Assembly (NCBI GenBank): GCA_028281525.1 | Contig: JANQJR010000042.1 | Span: 1-48,143, forward strand | Length of the DNA stretch: 48,143 nucleotides | Direction of reading: 5' to 3' | Source: Magnetovibrio sp. | Lineage (GTDB): Bacteria > Pseudomonadota > Alphaproteobacteria > Rhodospirillales > Magnetovibrionaceae | In this document: piece after piece, positions 47,217-48,143 of the stretch | How positions within the stretch are numbered: position 1 is the stretch's first letter | Layout of the letters: every line of letters begins with the position of its first letter | Notes under the pieces: generated by a model | What the model was told of the DNA's origin: nothing | Databases searched by the model: none | Seen by the model: the letters and a program-made list of their open reading frames with translations, nothing else | Program-made: the position numbers and the translations under genes

Positions 47217-48143
47217 ATGCCCAAGGGTAAATCGAAACCGGACCAAGCCTGGATCGCCCTGGAAGCGCATGCGGAACGCATGCGGCAGACGCACATGCGC
47301 GACCTGTTTGCCGAAGATCCGAAGCGCTTCCAAAAGTTTTCCGTGCGCGCGTGTTCCATGCTGCTGGATTACGCCAAGAACCGCATCACACCGGAAACCA
47401 TGGAGCTGCTCTTCGACTTGGCCCGCGAACGGGATGTGGAAGGCTGGCGCCAGCGCATGTTCGAAGGCTGGGACATCAACGAAACCGAACACCGCGCCGC
47501 CTTACACACCGCTTTGCGCACGCCGCACACCGCAGAAGTCTTTGTCCACGGTGAAAACGTCATCCCGCAGATTTCGGAAGTCCAGGAGCGCATCCGCCAG
47601 TTCAGCGACGGCGTGCGTGAAGGGCGCATTCGGGGCGCGACCGGCAAACTGATCACCGATGTGGTCAACATTGGCATCGGCGGATCGCACTTAGGTCCCC
47701 AGCTTGCCGTCGAGGCGCTCGCACCCTACACCAGCCCGCTGTTGCGCATGCATTTCCTCTCCGGGATGGACCGCGCGCCCTTCGAACACCTGGTGGCCGG
47801 CTTGGCCTGGGATCAAACTCTGTTCATCATCGGCTCGAAAAGTTTTTCCACCCAGGAAACCATGATGAACGCCGTGGCCGCACGCGGCTGGTTCCTGGAA
47901 TGCGGCGGGACCGAAGACGACATCAAGCACCATTTTGTCGCCGTCAGTTCCCGCCCCGACAAGGCCAAGGATTTCGGTATTCCACCCGAAAACGTCTATG
48001 AGATGTGGGACTGGGTCGGCGGACGGTATTCCCTGTGGTCGGCGGTGGGGCTTTGCATCGCACTGGCGCTCGGCATGGACGGCTTCGAAGCGTTGTTGCA
48101 AGGCGCGCACGAAATGGACCAACATTTCCTCAACGCCCCGATG
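47217..48143 (+). CDS. pgi: Glucose-6-phosphate isomerase (partial)
   Basis: Interconverts glucose-6-phosphate and fructose-6-phosphate. 309 codons are seen, open to the right edge of the window. Typical Pgi stretches: NETEHRAALHTALR, then VNIGIGGSHLGPQL (phosphate loop), IGSKSFSTQETM and WDWVGGRYSLWSAVG. The remainder, about 230 residues including the later catalytic histidine and lysine, is beyond the window. ATG 47217 lies after AAGGGGGGGCG. It lies 15 bp after sucrose-phosphate synthase and is likely in one operon with it. Confidence 0.96.
   Translation, partial: MPKGKSKPDQAWIALEAHAERMRQTHMRDLFAEDPKRFQKFSVRACSMLLDYAKNRITPETMELLFDLARERDVEGWRQRMFEGWDINETEHRAALHTALRTPHTAEVFVHGENVIPQISEVQERIRQFSDGVREGRIRGATGKLITDVVNIGIGGSHLGPQLAVEALAPYTSPLLRMHFLSGMDRAPFEHLVAGLAWDQTLFIIGSKSFSTQETMMNAVAARGWFLECGGTEDDIKHHFVAVSSRPDKAKDFGIPPENVYEMWDWVGGRYSLWSAVGLCIALALGMDGFEALLQGAHEMDQHFLNAPM

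Overview
The window is a piece of an alphaproteobacterial chromosome, probably a Rhodospirillales-like and possibly marine lineage. The evidence is Fur/Feo-type iron genes with alphaproteobacterial operators, HemP, a moderately GC-rich core, sucrose-phosphate synthase, and glmS-glmU and pgi of ordinary proteobacterial type. No species can be named from sequence alone.

Layout. (1) 1-3366, core: glmS (partial) and glmU on the minus strand, gph, and tRNA-Val(CAC). (2) 3367-37660, a genomic island. It starts at the 3' end of tRNA-Val and ends at a second copy of the last 17 bases of that tRNA (37644-37660). Inside it are: (2a) 3.6-8.8 kb, AT-rich cargo that looks like accessory, defence or toxin-antitoxin genes: HTH + ImmA/IrrE peptidase + PIN, a BpsA-like methyltransferase, a P-loop kinase, and two copies of an unrecognised protein family; (2b) 9.0-13.85 kb, a Tn7-like operon tniQ-tnsA-tnsB-tnsC with no Cas genes; (2c) 13887-36287, a 22.4-kb iron block flanked by two inward-facing, 94-bp, 81%-identical terminal sequences that start TGTCGG and end CCGACA; (2d) 36.3-37.2 kb, a secreted protein and an XRE regulator. 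(3) 37.7-41.6 kb, an alpha-hydroxyketone quorum-sensing cluster (CqsA/LqsA synthase, sensor kinase, LqsR-like regulator). (4) 41.8-48.1 kb, an acetyltransferase, then carbohydrate genes: glgC, a HIT/GalT-fold phosphorylase-like protein, a uridine-kinase-like protein, sucrose-phosphate synthase and pgi (partial).

The iron block reads as one physiological unit. A minus-strand operon (hemP, outer-membrane receptor, NitT/TauT-type ABC transporter, nnrS) and a plus-strand fur-feoA-feoA-feoB-feoC group bring iron in. A second set then looks like intracellular iron handling: a P1B-type ATPase, three HMA-like domains with an H-x-PGR-x-R motif instead of CxxC, two paralogous glycine-rich two-helix proteins resembling MamC, a YtxH-like membrane protein, a ParA ATPase coupled to a lysine-rich tail-anchored protein, and a DUF2202-like ferritin-fold protein. 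About seven Fur-type operators sit in the promoters of this block. My leading hypothesis is a ferrosome-type iron-storage organelle cluster with its own ParA-based positioning pair, carried between Tn7-like ends. This is inference and needs testing.
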